DNA of 64,000 nucleotides from Bilabrum cf. latius (lineage: Eukaryota > Bigyra: Bicosoecida > Bigyra > Bicosoecida), in contig OZ237756.1 of NCBI GenBank assembly GCA_965178125.1, positions 1 through 64,000 of the forward strand, in the 5' to 3' direction. The position numbers were made by a program, and so were the translations under genes. Shown in pieces: positions 1-10,200 of this stretch. Every line of letters begins with the position of its first letter. The stretch's first letter is position 1. The notes below the pieces were generated by a model that searched no databases, was not told the DNA's origin, and saw only the letters and a program-made list of their open reading frames with translations.

Positions 1-2544
1 AGTCTGATGCTGGCCTCCGTAGTGCTACCAGCTGAACTGCAGTACGGACAGTTACGGAGTGAACATCGCGCCGACACTATCGAGCATTTGTCAGTGGCTC
101 CATTCTCGCAATGCTTCGTGGAGGTCGTGAAGAAGACATCCATCATGAATCACTTGGAAATGCTCAGGTATACACTCCGTCGGGCACTTTGCAGAATCGA
201 AAGACTGCTCGTAGCAGCTGTCTGTGGTGCAGACAGGATTCCCACGTATCAGCGATCGGCGATGTGGGCGCTAGCTGCATCGATGAGCAGATGCTGTATG
301 GAAGGCTGCGTGGCTCTACGGACAGATGCATGGTCTCAGGTTGTTGCAGAGCAAATTGCCGTAACGTGGCTTCCCGCTACTAGGCCAGTTCTTCGAAACT
401 TAGGGCCTTCGACACTGGAGTGGTCCAGCGTCCGTGACTGTTTGCAATCTGCTAGCAGTATGCCTGAGCAGTCTAATGTAATGGCGGTTGCATCCGCCAT
501 CATTGATCAAATCGGAAATGCGGTGTAGTCAGTCAGGGCTGGGGGGTGCAACGGTACGTTCTTGAACTCGTGGACTGTGCTTGCCGTCTGTGAGGTCATG
601 GTAACGTCTTGGAGCCTGTGTGCGTTGGCAGAAGGCTTGGGCATGACATGGCAGATCTCTCGGATCTCCGAGAGGTATGGTCTTTCTGGACTCGTATCAA
701 CGCAAGGTGACGAGCACTTCCAGTTGGGCATCAGCGGTGTGAACAACGGAATCACCGGCTTTCGTGCTATGGTACGGGCTGACGTGCAGGCTGACATTTT
801 GTCTCGACTGCCTGAGCGGTCCAGGCTATTGTTGCACTTTGCCAAGTCTACAGACATGTCCCACGCTGTAGTCATGGAGCAGCAGCTACGGAAGCTTTAC
901 CTTGCGCAAATGCACCTGGCAAAGCTCCACCTTCGCAGTGGCACACGGAAAGGAATGCTAGCAAGGGGCAGCCTAGCTGTAGCACTGTACGGGCTGCTCC
1001 TATCTCGGCTCAGGTGCTCAAGGAGTGCAATACTAGTTGGCTTGCAGATGTGCATATCCAAGATTGCCTTCAGTCCCAGGCCAGATGCAGGCGCAATGTG
1101 GCGCGGCTCTAAGAACGCTGGGAATCTCAGGGGTGACTTGGCGACCACGACATCTGCTAGGGCCTCCAAGCTAGGCTATGCGTTGATAACATCGTTATCC
1201 TGGACCATGCAACGCAAGCTTGCTGCCGAGTCATCTGTCCGGACCTCGTACGTCGCTTCAATTCTTCGTGCTGTCGTAGGCACCAGGCAGAACGGACAGC
1301 CATCCCTCGCAGACGAGCAGTTTCGTCGTATGGTATCAGTGTGGCTTTTACCTGCGTGTGTGATTGGGTCTGCAGTATTGCTGCCCGATCGGTTGCAGCG
1401 GCCCCCTCTGCCTGGAACGAAGCGACCAAGGGGAGGCCAGCCGTCGATTGCACGATCTGGACTTTAGACAGTGCTCGACGTCTCGCCACCACCAAGAACC
1501 GCCCAGCCTGCCGTTACCATTGCCCAGCACGTGGAGTCTGTCGTGCTAGATCATTTCAAGTGGATGAACCCAGGCTTTGATTGTCCTCAAGTCTTCAGAG
1601 GGGCGCTGAACAGGTAGGATGGGTCACTGCGTCGTGTCATCGATGTAGGCTACTACGGCGCTGGTCTCTGCATTAACCTGCCCTGTAGTCCATCAGTAGT
1701 GCCTGCACTATCAGAAGCCCCGTACTACAAGGCAGCAGGCAAGGGGCTGGTACGCAGGTCACTAGCTCAAAGCTTGAAAGCTGTGGGAGATGTCCGATCC
1801 ATGGTGGCCCGAGCACGTGCAGAAGCAGGAGAAGCAGGCGTGAGTGCCGACCAGAGGCACGAGCTTTGGCGTGCGTATCACATACCTCAATCGCAACACT
1901 GCAGCTAGGTTCTTCGGATGTACACACGTGCTCGTCCTCTTGACGATGGCGACAGCATCCTGTCACAGGCATCCACCACTACTTCTGCTCTTGAGCATAG
2001 CCTAGATTCGTTGGGACATATTTGGCCCGGCCATGAGAGCGATGAGGAAGAAGGGCAATAGAAGCGATCAAGGCACATGCGGCAATCCGGCGAGCATGCG
2101 AGCTCGAGTCCCGCAGAACGAACGGAGGCCAACGCATTCAACCGAACTGCGATCGGCAGCAGGGCATCGGAACCATTGAGGCCTGCCTCGGAATCAGCAT
2201 CCAGTGGGGCTGGCAGCGATGATGATCCAATCGGTCGATTGCTGCAGATGCCTACCGACAAGGCTGGTAGTGACGGCCTTGCCGAGTTGCAGCCGCCGCT
2301 GGGAGCAGCCTCCAGCGCCATCACGCAGCCGCCGACTTCAGCACTGTCACGACCTAGAGGAATTCGTGGTGACCAGAACATGGCGCCATCAGTGCCCGGC
2401 GCTGGATTGCGTGGTATGGGCCAGCGAGATATTTCACGGGCACGTGGCGAAATCGAGATCCTTCTTCTTGGCACCGCTCCACGGTGGGTACACATCCCAG
2501 CAATTGAGCAAGAAGGCTGGGGGTTTGACGAGAAATGGACATGA
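1..2544 (+). CDS. Unrecognised protein, 5' end outside the window
   Basis: One reading frame is open from the left edge to a TGA at 2542-2544, giving at least 847 residues if TAG is glutamine. Five in-frame TAG codons occur (526, 1465, 1615, 1906, 2059) and no in-frame TAA or TGA. I recognise no domain. The first two thirds are mixed hydrophobic/polar with Cys and Trp, which suggests a folded region; from about 1990 the protein turns acidic and then Ser/Pro/Gly-rich, which suggests a disordered tail. It lies outside the telomere-like arrays that start at 4391, yet uses TAG like the rest of the window, so it belongs to the same genome. The start codon is not in the window. Confidence is good that the frame is coding and low on function. 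Confidence 0.6.
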
Positions 2545-3130
2545 GGCCAGTGAGGTGTCATGTTCTGTGATTTTCTATGCAGAACAGATAACTTGCAGAA
2601 CCTCGAGCTGCATGTGCAGCAGTGAAGAGCTGCATTGCAGCACTGCAGACAGACAAGCCTCTCTCGCCATGAGTTATATCCACTGTAATATAAAGAGGTG
2701 CACTGTTTCAAGACGACATGTGCGTGTGTTGTATTTGGGCTAATGTAGTGCATGCAGGACGTCAGCCCTTCTCATGGAAGTAAATGAACCATGCATCCGA
2801 TTCTGAAGGGTTAGGGCTAACCCTATCATGTGTATTACAAAACAGATTCCTAGCCCACAAACATCCAAGCATCGGTACCGTGAACCGGTGCACACCCTGC
2901 TACAGGCTTGCCCTGCTGGACGTCCTCGGCGCCGCGCATGCTGGTTCCGCTGTTCACGACCGTTTGCGGATTCTGGCGCAACCACACCTCTCAGCGCCAC
3001 ATACCGGCTCAACTGTACTGAGGCCTGTTGGGATTCATGTTAATTACCACTTACTGCCATATGTCGTTGTATGTTCAAGGTGACATGCTGCTGTGGGTCT
3101 GCTTTTGGTCTCGCCTCATTGGGGCGCGCC
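2545..3130. other. Gene-free stretch
   Basis: This is sequence between the unrecognised gene and a weak candidate small gene. I see no coding frame of useful length with TAG read as Gln, no RNA gene and no clear repeat. Confidence 0.4.
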
Positions 3131-3456
3131 ATGGCGTTTGCAGACAGAACAGCTAGGTACCGCATAGCCCGAGTACAACAACCGCCAGGTATTTTGATTC
3201 TATTGTATTCATTCAAATTGATTGTTGGTGTTTCTGTTAGGTTCTGGCATCTGTATGGGATCATCGCTGGTCTGCTAACGTGCTTGTGCGTTGTCCGGTT
3301 TTCATGGCAGCACTCGGGTATGTTGCCATGCATCGAGGGGCTATTAATTAGTTTCAATCGATATATTCTTTTTCTATGCATTGCAGGCAGCCTTTAGGAC
3401 CCACCTGTGCTGATGAGACCCTCTCGCCGCTTCTGGCAAACATTGCATGGAACTGA
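3131..3456 (+). CDS. Possible small two-exon gene, unknown
   Basis: This is a tentative model. ATG at 3131 opens an exon to 3188; an AT-rich 122-nt GT-AG intron (3189-3310) of the size usual in this window is followed by an exon from 3311 to a TGA at 3454-3456. The joined frame encodes 67 residues with one TAG and keeps phase. The surrounding DNA is AT-rich and other splice choices are possible, for example an internal intron ending at the TTGCAG before 3391. No domain is recognised. It may equally be non-coding subtelomeric DNA. Confidence 0.22.
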
Positions 3457-4026
3457 GCAGATCTGTGCGGTGGGCGAGCAGAGAGTCAGACCGGCCAACC
3501 GTATAGGGATCCGTACGGATGGCGGTTGATTCTTTGGTCTCCTCAGGGCAGTCCCAACGATGCGTCCCGTCCCCAGCTCCTGGACTCGGCCTTCGGCGGC
3601 ACGCCCGTCATCCTCTCACGCGGCTGCCCGCGCACCCTCCCAGCACTCAGTCCTTGAGTCGGGCGGGAGCGCGGGTGCGTGCTTCGAGGCAGCGCGTGCC
3701 CCCGGGGCGAGAAGGAGCAGGCCAATGACGAGGAGCAGCATCCCGGGACAGGTGTCTCTGTAGATCCGATCGTCGAGTGTGGAGGTGTGTGTGGCAACAC
3801 GATGAACCTGATGTCCCAGATCCGCAATGAGGTGGGGCAGGCAGTGCATGGGAAGCGCAAGCTCCTCGTGCACGCGCTTCATGCCGGCTCGCTGCCATCG
3901 GCCGCTGACTTGATCCCCGGGCTCGCGCACTTGTCGCGGCCCGTGCTGTCTCAGTCACGGACGGGCGAGCTGGATGGAGCACCTGCCCGACGGGGAGACA
4001 ACCCCCTATTCTCGCGGGCGAAACAC
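3457..4026. other. GC-rich subtelomere-like DNA without a convincing gene
   Basis: Several frames are open on both strands because the composition is GC-rich. One minus-strand frame starting near 3741 has a signal-peptide-like N-terminus (Met-Leu-Leu-Leu then a hydrophobic run), but it ends after about 40 residues at a TGA. I do not call a gene here. Confidence 0.4.
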
Positions 4027-4390
4027 AGCAGGGCACACCTCCTTGGCAAACCCAATTTGCACGACGCGGTTTGGTCCAGACTCGCCGGGTGGGCGTCCAT
4101 CCCGTGCAGCCCCCTGGGTGCTCGTCACCCACGGGCAGCACCACCGAGGAGACCGAGGCCGAGATTCATTGTAAACCAAGCAGACAAGCATAATCATACA
4201 CCAAATATGCATTGCTAATCACTTGCACCTCTTGTCGACTGCTTGCATATCTGCAACTGGCCCAGATCTGCCTCAGTGCGATCTTGCGACCACTTGGACA
4301 CTGCGCGGCAACACCGTCTTTGCGGAACATGATACTTTTTGCGGAACATGATACTTTCGCGGCGCCCGGGCCTGGCCTAGGATGGTACTG
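4027..4390. repeat. Subtelomeric unit, copy 1 (364 bp)
   Basis: This block is repeated at 4686-5049 with only a handful of single-base differences and identical length. It runs from the AGCAGGGCACACC motif to the GATGGTACTG motif that touches the telomeric array. The same unit stands immediately left of each (CCCTAA)n array, so unit plus array was duplicated as one block. Confidence 0.95.
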
Positions 4391-4685
4391 TAACCCTAAC
4401 CCTAACCCTAACCCTAACCCTAACCCTAACCCTAACCCTAACCCTAACCCTAACCCTAACCCTAACCCTAACCCTAACCCTAACCCTAACCCTAACCCTA
4501 ACCCTAACCCTAACCCTAACCCTAACCCTAACCCTAACCCTAACCCTAACCCTAACCCTAACCCTAACCCTAACCCTAACCCTAACCCTAACCCTAACCC
4601 TAACCCTAACCCTAACCCTAACCCTAACCCTAACCCTAACCCTAACCCTAACCCTAACCTAAACTAACCCTAACCCTACCCTAAA
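4391..4685. repeat. Interstitial telomeric array 1, (CCCTAA)n
   Basis: About 49 hexamers of CCCTAA are present on the plus strand (TTAGGG on the minus strand). The run is perfect until about 4655 and degenerate at its right end. The orientation is that of a left chromosome end, but at least 4.4 kb of other sequence, including a gene that uses TAG, lies to its left. Confidence 0.97.
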
Positions 4686-5049
4686 AGCAGGGCACACCTC
4701 CTTGGCAAACCCAATTTGCACGACGCGGTTTGGTCCAGACTCGCCGGGTGGGCGTCCATCCCGTGCAGCCCCCTGGGTGCTCGTCACCCACGGGCCGCAC
4801 CACCGAGGAGACCGAGGCCGAGATTCATTGCAAACCAAGCAGACAATCATAATCATACACCAAATATGCATTGCTAATCACTTGCACCTCTTGTCGACTG
4901 CTTGCATCTCTGCAACTGGCCCAGATCTGCCTCAGTGCGATCTTGCGACCACTTGGACACTGCGCGGCAACACCGTCTATGCGGAACATGATACTTTTTG
5001 CGGAACATGATACTTTCGCGGCGCCCGGGCCTGGCCTAGGATGGTACTG
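4686..5049. repeat. Subtelomeric unit, copy 2 (364 bp)
   Basis: This is the second copy of the block at 4027-4390. Scattered substitutions (for example GTAAAC to GCAAAC and CTTTG to CTATG) show that the copies are separate and not an exact assembly echo. It is sandwiched between the two telomeric arrays. Confidence 0.95.
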
Positions 5050-5578
5050 TAACCCTAACCCTAACCCTAACCCTAACCCTAACCCTAACCCTAACCCTAA
5101 CCCTAACCCTAACCCTAACCCTAACCCTAACCCTAACCCTAACCCTAACCCTAACCCTAACCCTAACCCTAACCCTAACCCTAACCCTAACCCTAACCCT
5201 AACCCTAACCCTAACCCTAACCCTAACCCTAACCCTAACCCTAACCCTAACCCTAACCCTAACCCTAACCCTAACCCTAACCCTAACCCTAACCCTAACC
5301 CTAACCCTAACCCTAACCCTAACCCTAACCCTAACCCTAACCCTAACCCTAACCCTAACCCTAACCCTAACCCTAACCCTAACCCTAACCCTAACCCTAA
5401 CCCTAACCCTAACCCTAACCCTAACCCTAACCCTAACCCTAACCCTAACCCTAACCCTAACCCTAACCCTAACCCTAACCCTAACCCTAACCCTAACCCT
5501 AACCCTAACCCTAACCCTAACCCTAACCCTAACCCTAACCCTAACCCTAACCCTAACCCTAACCCTAACCCTAACCCC
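5050..5578. repeat. Interstitial telomeric array 2, (CCCTAA)n
   Basis: About 88 uninterrupted CCCTAA hexamers in the same orientation as array 1, ending in CCCCTTAACC at the border with a 57-bp tandem repeat. Long frames through it (Asn-Pro or Gly-Leu repeats) are a by-product of the hexamer and not genes. Confidence 0.97.
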
Positions 5579-5583
5579 TTAAC

Positions 5584-5799
5584 CGCTTGGAGGGTGCGAT
5601 GGATAGCCGTGCTGGCTAGGGCTATGCAGTGGTTGGGAGCCGCTTGGAGGGTGCGATGGATGGCCATGCTGGCTAGGGCTATGCAGTGGTTGGGAGCCGC
5701 TTGGAGGGTGCGATGGATGGCCATGCTGGCTAGGGCTATGCAGTGGTTGGGAGCCGCTTGGAGGGTGCGATGGATGGCCATGCTGGCTAAGGCTATGCA
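5584..5799. repeat. 57-bp tandem repeat, 3.8 copies
   Basis: Copies start at 5584, 5641, 5698 and 5755 (the last is partial) with the core CTTGGAGGGTGCGATGGAT. Copy 1 differs at two positions and copies 2-3 are identical. The unit is divisible by three, so all frames stay open, but no start or domain supports a gene. It is probably a subtelomeric satellite next to array 2. Confidence 0.93.
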
Positions 5800-5894
5800 T
5801 TATTTTGCAGTGCAAAAGCTCTGAGTATTGAATAACGCATACTTTCACAGGGCACTCAGCAGCCACGGGGCGCGAATGCTACCGTGGTCCAAGT

Positions 5895-6819
5895 TCATGA
5901 TCCGCTACCGCCAGCACCCCCAGCGGCAGCTCCAGCACCTCCTGCAGCAGCTGGAGCTGCCCGCTTGGCTGCCTTGGCTTCTTCCTTGGCGACCATTTCA
6001 TCGATGAAGTCCTGCAGGGGCGCTGCCTCCTTCTCGGGCAGCAGCTCGAACTCTTGCATGAAGAAGAGCAGGTGCTTCAAGCAGGAGTTGGTCAATGGGA
6101 CTGCATCTACCTCCTCAATCTTATCCCAGTGATGATGGAATACGTGGCAATACACGCGGAAAATCCGCCTTAGGATCTTGGCAGCGGTGGACTTGAAGTC
6201 CTTCGGGAACGCCTTCTTGGAGTCCGTCACGAAAAAGTCCTCGTTCGAGATCAAAGAACCCGCCCAAGACAACAAGCGGTCAATGTATTCTCGAGCAGGT
6301 ACACGCCTAGGTTTGGGGTTCGCGTCATCTGCCCAGAAGTACTCAAAACGAGGTCCAGCCTGCGAGTGGTAACTCAATTGGCTTTGGGCAGGAGTAAGAG
6401 CAAGATTTTAGCGATAAGAAATGAACAATGTAACCCAAAATGAGCTTACAGTCATAGCTGGGAACTGCGAAACAGATGTTGGGACGAGAAGCAAGGCAAA
6501 CGAAATAGAGTGTAGTTGCCAGCGATGCATTACGAAGGCATCGTTGAAGCTCAACGGAGCTTACCTTCTCGGGTGTGACGTCATCTTCAATGATCGTGTA
6601 AATCAAGGTAACTTCGTTGAAGAAATCCGCAACATGAACCGCAAGCCACTCCTCGTAGCGCTCGCCGGGAGGCAGCTTGACTGCTTGCCTCATGTCTCCC
6701 GAGCCTAGGGTTTTCTAGACCAGGCTATGCAGGTCATATCTTTTGGTGCCCTTTTTATGGGACTTCAGAGGCTTCGACGGCTTCGATTTGCCTGCTTTAC
6801 GGCTGCGAAAAGAAATCAT
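5895..6819 (-). CDS. MOB1: MOB1-like kinase activator
   Basis: MOB proteins bind and activate NDR/LATS kinases in Hippo and mitotic-exit signalling. Three exons on the minus strand: 6819-6565, a 15-nt micro-exon 6464-6450, and 6359-5895, ending in TGA; introns of 100 and 90 nt begin GTAAGC and end TTCGCAG and CTCGCAG. The protein is 244 residues. It shows LGSGDMRQAV, the WLAV..DFFN helix, AGPRFEYFWAD and the HVFHHHWD histidine motif, in MOB1 order. Start ATG at 6819 gives MISFRSRK, like MOB1 N-termini. One TAG (LV-Q-KTLGSG) lies in exon 1. The C-terminus has a Gly/Ala-rich tail. The two cysteines that bind zinc in MOB1 are replaced by Val and Phe, as judged by eye. Confidence 0.9.
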
Positions 6820-7243
6820 TGAGCAGCCAAGAAGCACCGCACCATTGAACGATACTTGTTGTAGAGCCAGTTATTGAGCCTTGGATAGATCTCACAGCGC
6901 TTCTGTTCTTTCTGATTCCATGATATTCAACGAATTTAGTTTTGTACCACTGTGTGGATTCTTATGGCCGTTGCAGCTAGTCCATCGGTTTTCCAGTCGC
7001 TCCCGAGTGCACTGCAGCCGCTGCCAGTGGCGACCACAGGCATGCAGGCTGGGCACGCAACAACCACGCGACCAGGTCGCAGCGCTGACGGTTTGAACGG
7101 TATAAAGCAACGCGATATGGTGAAAGTCACACGCAATGCTCAATTGACCAGTTCTCGAATTGAACCGGTCAAATAACAAGTACAGCCTGGCAGTCGACAA
7201 GGGCACCACGAACACACAGTCCCGGCCCGACACCCCGCCCTCC
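6820..7243. other. Intergenic, MOB1 promoter and antiporter 3' flank
   Basis: This is 424 bp between the MOB1 start and the antiporter stop, both on the minus strand. No gene, repeat or RNA is evident. It must hold the MOB1 promoter. Confidence 0.5.
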
Positions 7244-10200
7244 TTACAGATCTGCACCGCTGCCAGCAAGGGGTGTGTCATCAGTATTTGTTCCCAATGA
7301 CCCAGATGCTGCATTCAGATCAGCCCCCTAGGATACCCTGGCAGTGCCAGGGATCCTGATCCGCTCTACACCTTGTCCCTGTCCCTGACCCTGACCCTAG
7401 CCCTGCCCCCCAGCCCCTGACTACGCCTGATCCTGCTCCAGCAAGGCGGCCCCGTCGTGCGTACTCTCTTCCACTAATTGACTAACTTCGCTAAGGATGG
7501 GTCTCCGGGCCACCGCTGGGGGCGAAGAGGAACCCACCATGGACCCATCAGGCGGAGATGCAGAAGCTGTACTCGCCGACAGAGTCCCACCCTAAGTTCC
7601 GTGCCCAGCTGCCTGCACGCGCAACAGCCGGGCAGAATTGACTCGCGGGATGTGGCGCGGCCCTTGCACGCCCCCCCTCGGTGCCCTTCCACCCACACCG
7701 ACACCGCTCGCCGCCAGCTCAGCCACCCGGCCCACGGAGCTACCGGGCAGTTGTCCGCTAGGAGATCGGCCTGTGCTTCCGTCTACAGCGAGCGCGTTGG
7801 GGGACTACGGGACCGGGCTACTGCTCCTCCCAGCCTCGGCCTCGCTGCCCACAGACGCAGACCTGGCTGGGTCCCTGGCTTCCCCGATCATGCTGACTGT
7901 AGCCCGCCGCATCTCCCTGGTCCGCAGCAACCGGTCCATGGCATGCTTGGGCACACGCACCAGGACGGACCCACGGGAGAACCGAAGCGGCTCGTCCGAC
8001 GGGTGGATCGTGTGGAAAGCAGGCACCCGCAGGCGCCTGCCACCGGCCCGTAGCAGCGCCCCACGCATGAGGATGCACGTGTCCTCCTCCAATAGCACCC
8101 ATCCACGGTGCCCATAGCCTATGCTTCGGCCCATGGAGTCCCCAGCGCCCACAGCCGCAGCCTCCGAACCCCCAACGGAGGCCTTTGAATCCTCGAAGGA
8201 AACCTGCAGCGGGTTTGACACGGATTCTCCGACCGCTTGGCCTGGCCTGTGCCCCGCTGCTCCCTCGCGCCCCCTCGACTGCATCGCTTCTATCTCAGGC
8301 TCGGACAGACCCAGGAACTGCCTAGAGGACCCGGACAGCAGCTCGTTTGCAGAGGGTACGGGCCCATGCATGGCCTCGTCGACATCCTTGCGCTGCAGCA
8401 CAGGCACCTGCACGGTGCTCGGGGGCAGCAGCGTGGAAGCCACCAGCGGGTCGCAGCCCAGCCCGCCCCAGGATCCGTTGTGCTCTTGCTCGCCCGATGC
8501 CGCGCCAGTACCCTCATTGCTGTGGCTGTCTCCCCACGGAACGATTACCGTGGCGAGCCCGAGCGCCTGCTCGATGTCGAGCCGCCTGCTCGTGGCGAAC
8601 GAGTCCAGGAATGCGTGAGCCACATGGGCTGCTGCAGATCTCCACGCAGCTAGCGTGAACACGGTAGACTCGCGCATGAGCGTGCGCACGCCGTTAATGC
8701 TCAGCCTAGCCGCACTCCCGCCCGTGGCGGAGATGGCAGACGTGGTGTGAGCGGTGCCCAGCAGCACCTCGGCCGCTCCCACGATGGAACCGGGACCCAC
8801 GCGACGAGCCGGCACTCTCTCGGCTCCAAGCTGCACCCTGAAGCTGTTCTTTTTGGTGATGCGCCGCCCTCGCCCGGACTGGCCCTGCGCGGCGGCGGCC
8901 ATCGCCTACAGCGCTAAGGGCGATGCCCGGCCCCCACCCTCACTGGACGATGCCGCCTTGATGTCCCTCGTGTCGAAACCCTTGGGGGCCGAGCCTGCCG
9001 TGCCCGCCGCGAATACCGCCACTGACCCCTCCAGCACGATGATGATCCCATCCGGATCATCCCCTTGCTTGAACAGGAACTGCTCGTTAGATAGCACAGC
9101 ATACTGCGACTGCCGGATCACGCCCGACAGAGACTCGGGGGGCAGGGCCCTCCCAGCCAGCGCTGACGTGCGCAAAATGTCGGCGAGCGATTTCTGAGGC
9201 ACAGCGGAGGGGTTCCCTGACGCCTTCTTGCAGCTGCTATTGTTGTGCTTGAGGATGAGCTCCAGCTGCTTCTCATCGATGCCGCCCTCGTGGTGCAGTT
9301 TCATGGCCAGGTGGCGCTCCTTGAACAGCAGCGCCAGGGCGGCCTGCTGCGTCTGAATTGACCGCACAACAGCAGGATACCCAGACCGCAGCCGCTCTGC
9401 CCAGTCTTCTGCGCTCTGCTACTACGTCTCGGATTCGGCCGCTATGCGATTCCCAGTGGACTCATCGATCGACCAGCTCTTCCGGGCTCGCCGCACCGCC
9501 GCCTGGCCGTGAGAGAACCCCACCGCTACATCGTATGCTGTCGCGACATACCCGCTGATGAAACCGTCCGTCACGCAGTGCAGCCACTCGAACCTCCGCA
9601 GCAGCAACAGCCACGAGGGCAGCTCCACGAGGCTCTCAAGCGCGTCCCACTAGTGCATTGCCTCAGTGTCCGCGTGGTCCAGCTCCTCCGACTCTGCCAG
9701 CAGCAGCAGCCGCAGAGCGTCCCTGCCCAGCAAGCCGGCCTCGTGTCGGTGCCAGTATGCCGCCTTGGAAGCCGCGATGAACCGACGCCTCGTCTCGGCC
9801 GCCACCACCTCGGACCCCTGCGCCACGGGTGCACTCGAGGCGATGCTAGCCGCTTCGCGTGCGTCCACGCGCACAACCTCGCTGGACGAGGACTGCAGAG
9901 CAGCGTCCACCGCGCTGTCGAGGGCACGTGATTCACCCTCTACTAGCGTGGCTCGCCGGGCCGACAGCGCGCCGGCAGCATCGTCGTCCGCCTCCACTTC
10001 TTCCTTCTCGCCGTACAGGCACTGCCACCACCAGCTCTCCCGCCGCTGCTTGTCGGCGACTTGCTTGGCAGTCGCCGGGTCATACCGAGCTAGGTACCGG
10101 CCCCAGCGAGCTGACACCCGCTGGGGTGCCTGCGAGGCATCCGTGCCTGGTACCCGCCCCTTGCTGATCCTGTCAAAGTACGAGCTGCGCGAGTACACGG

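Noticed and set aside
1905-2753. 282-codon minus-strand frame
   Set aside because: It lies opposite the continuous plus-strand frame and has a shadow-like composition (Cys/Ser/His-rich).
3616-3930. Minus-strand frame with a signal-peptide-like N-terminus
   Set aside because: The hydrophobic start is followed by only about 25 residues before a TGA, with no supporting splice model or conservation.
4825-5824. Long frames of Asn-Pro or Gly-Leu repeats across the telomeric arrays
   Set aside because: They are translations of CCCTAA or TTAGGG hexamers with no start context or domain.
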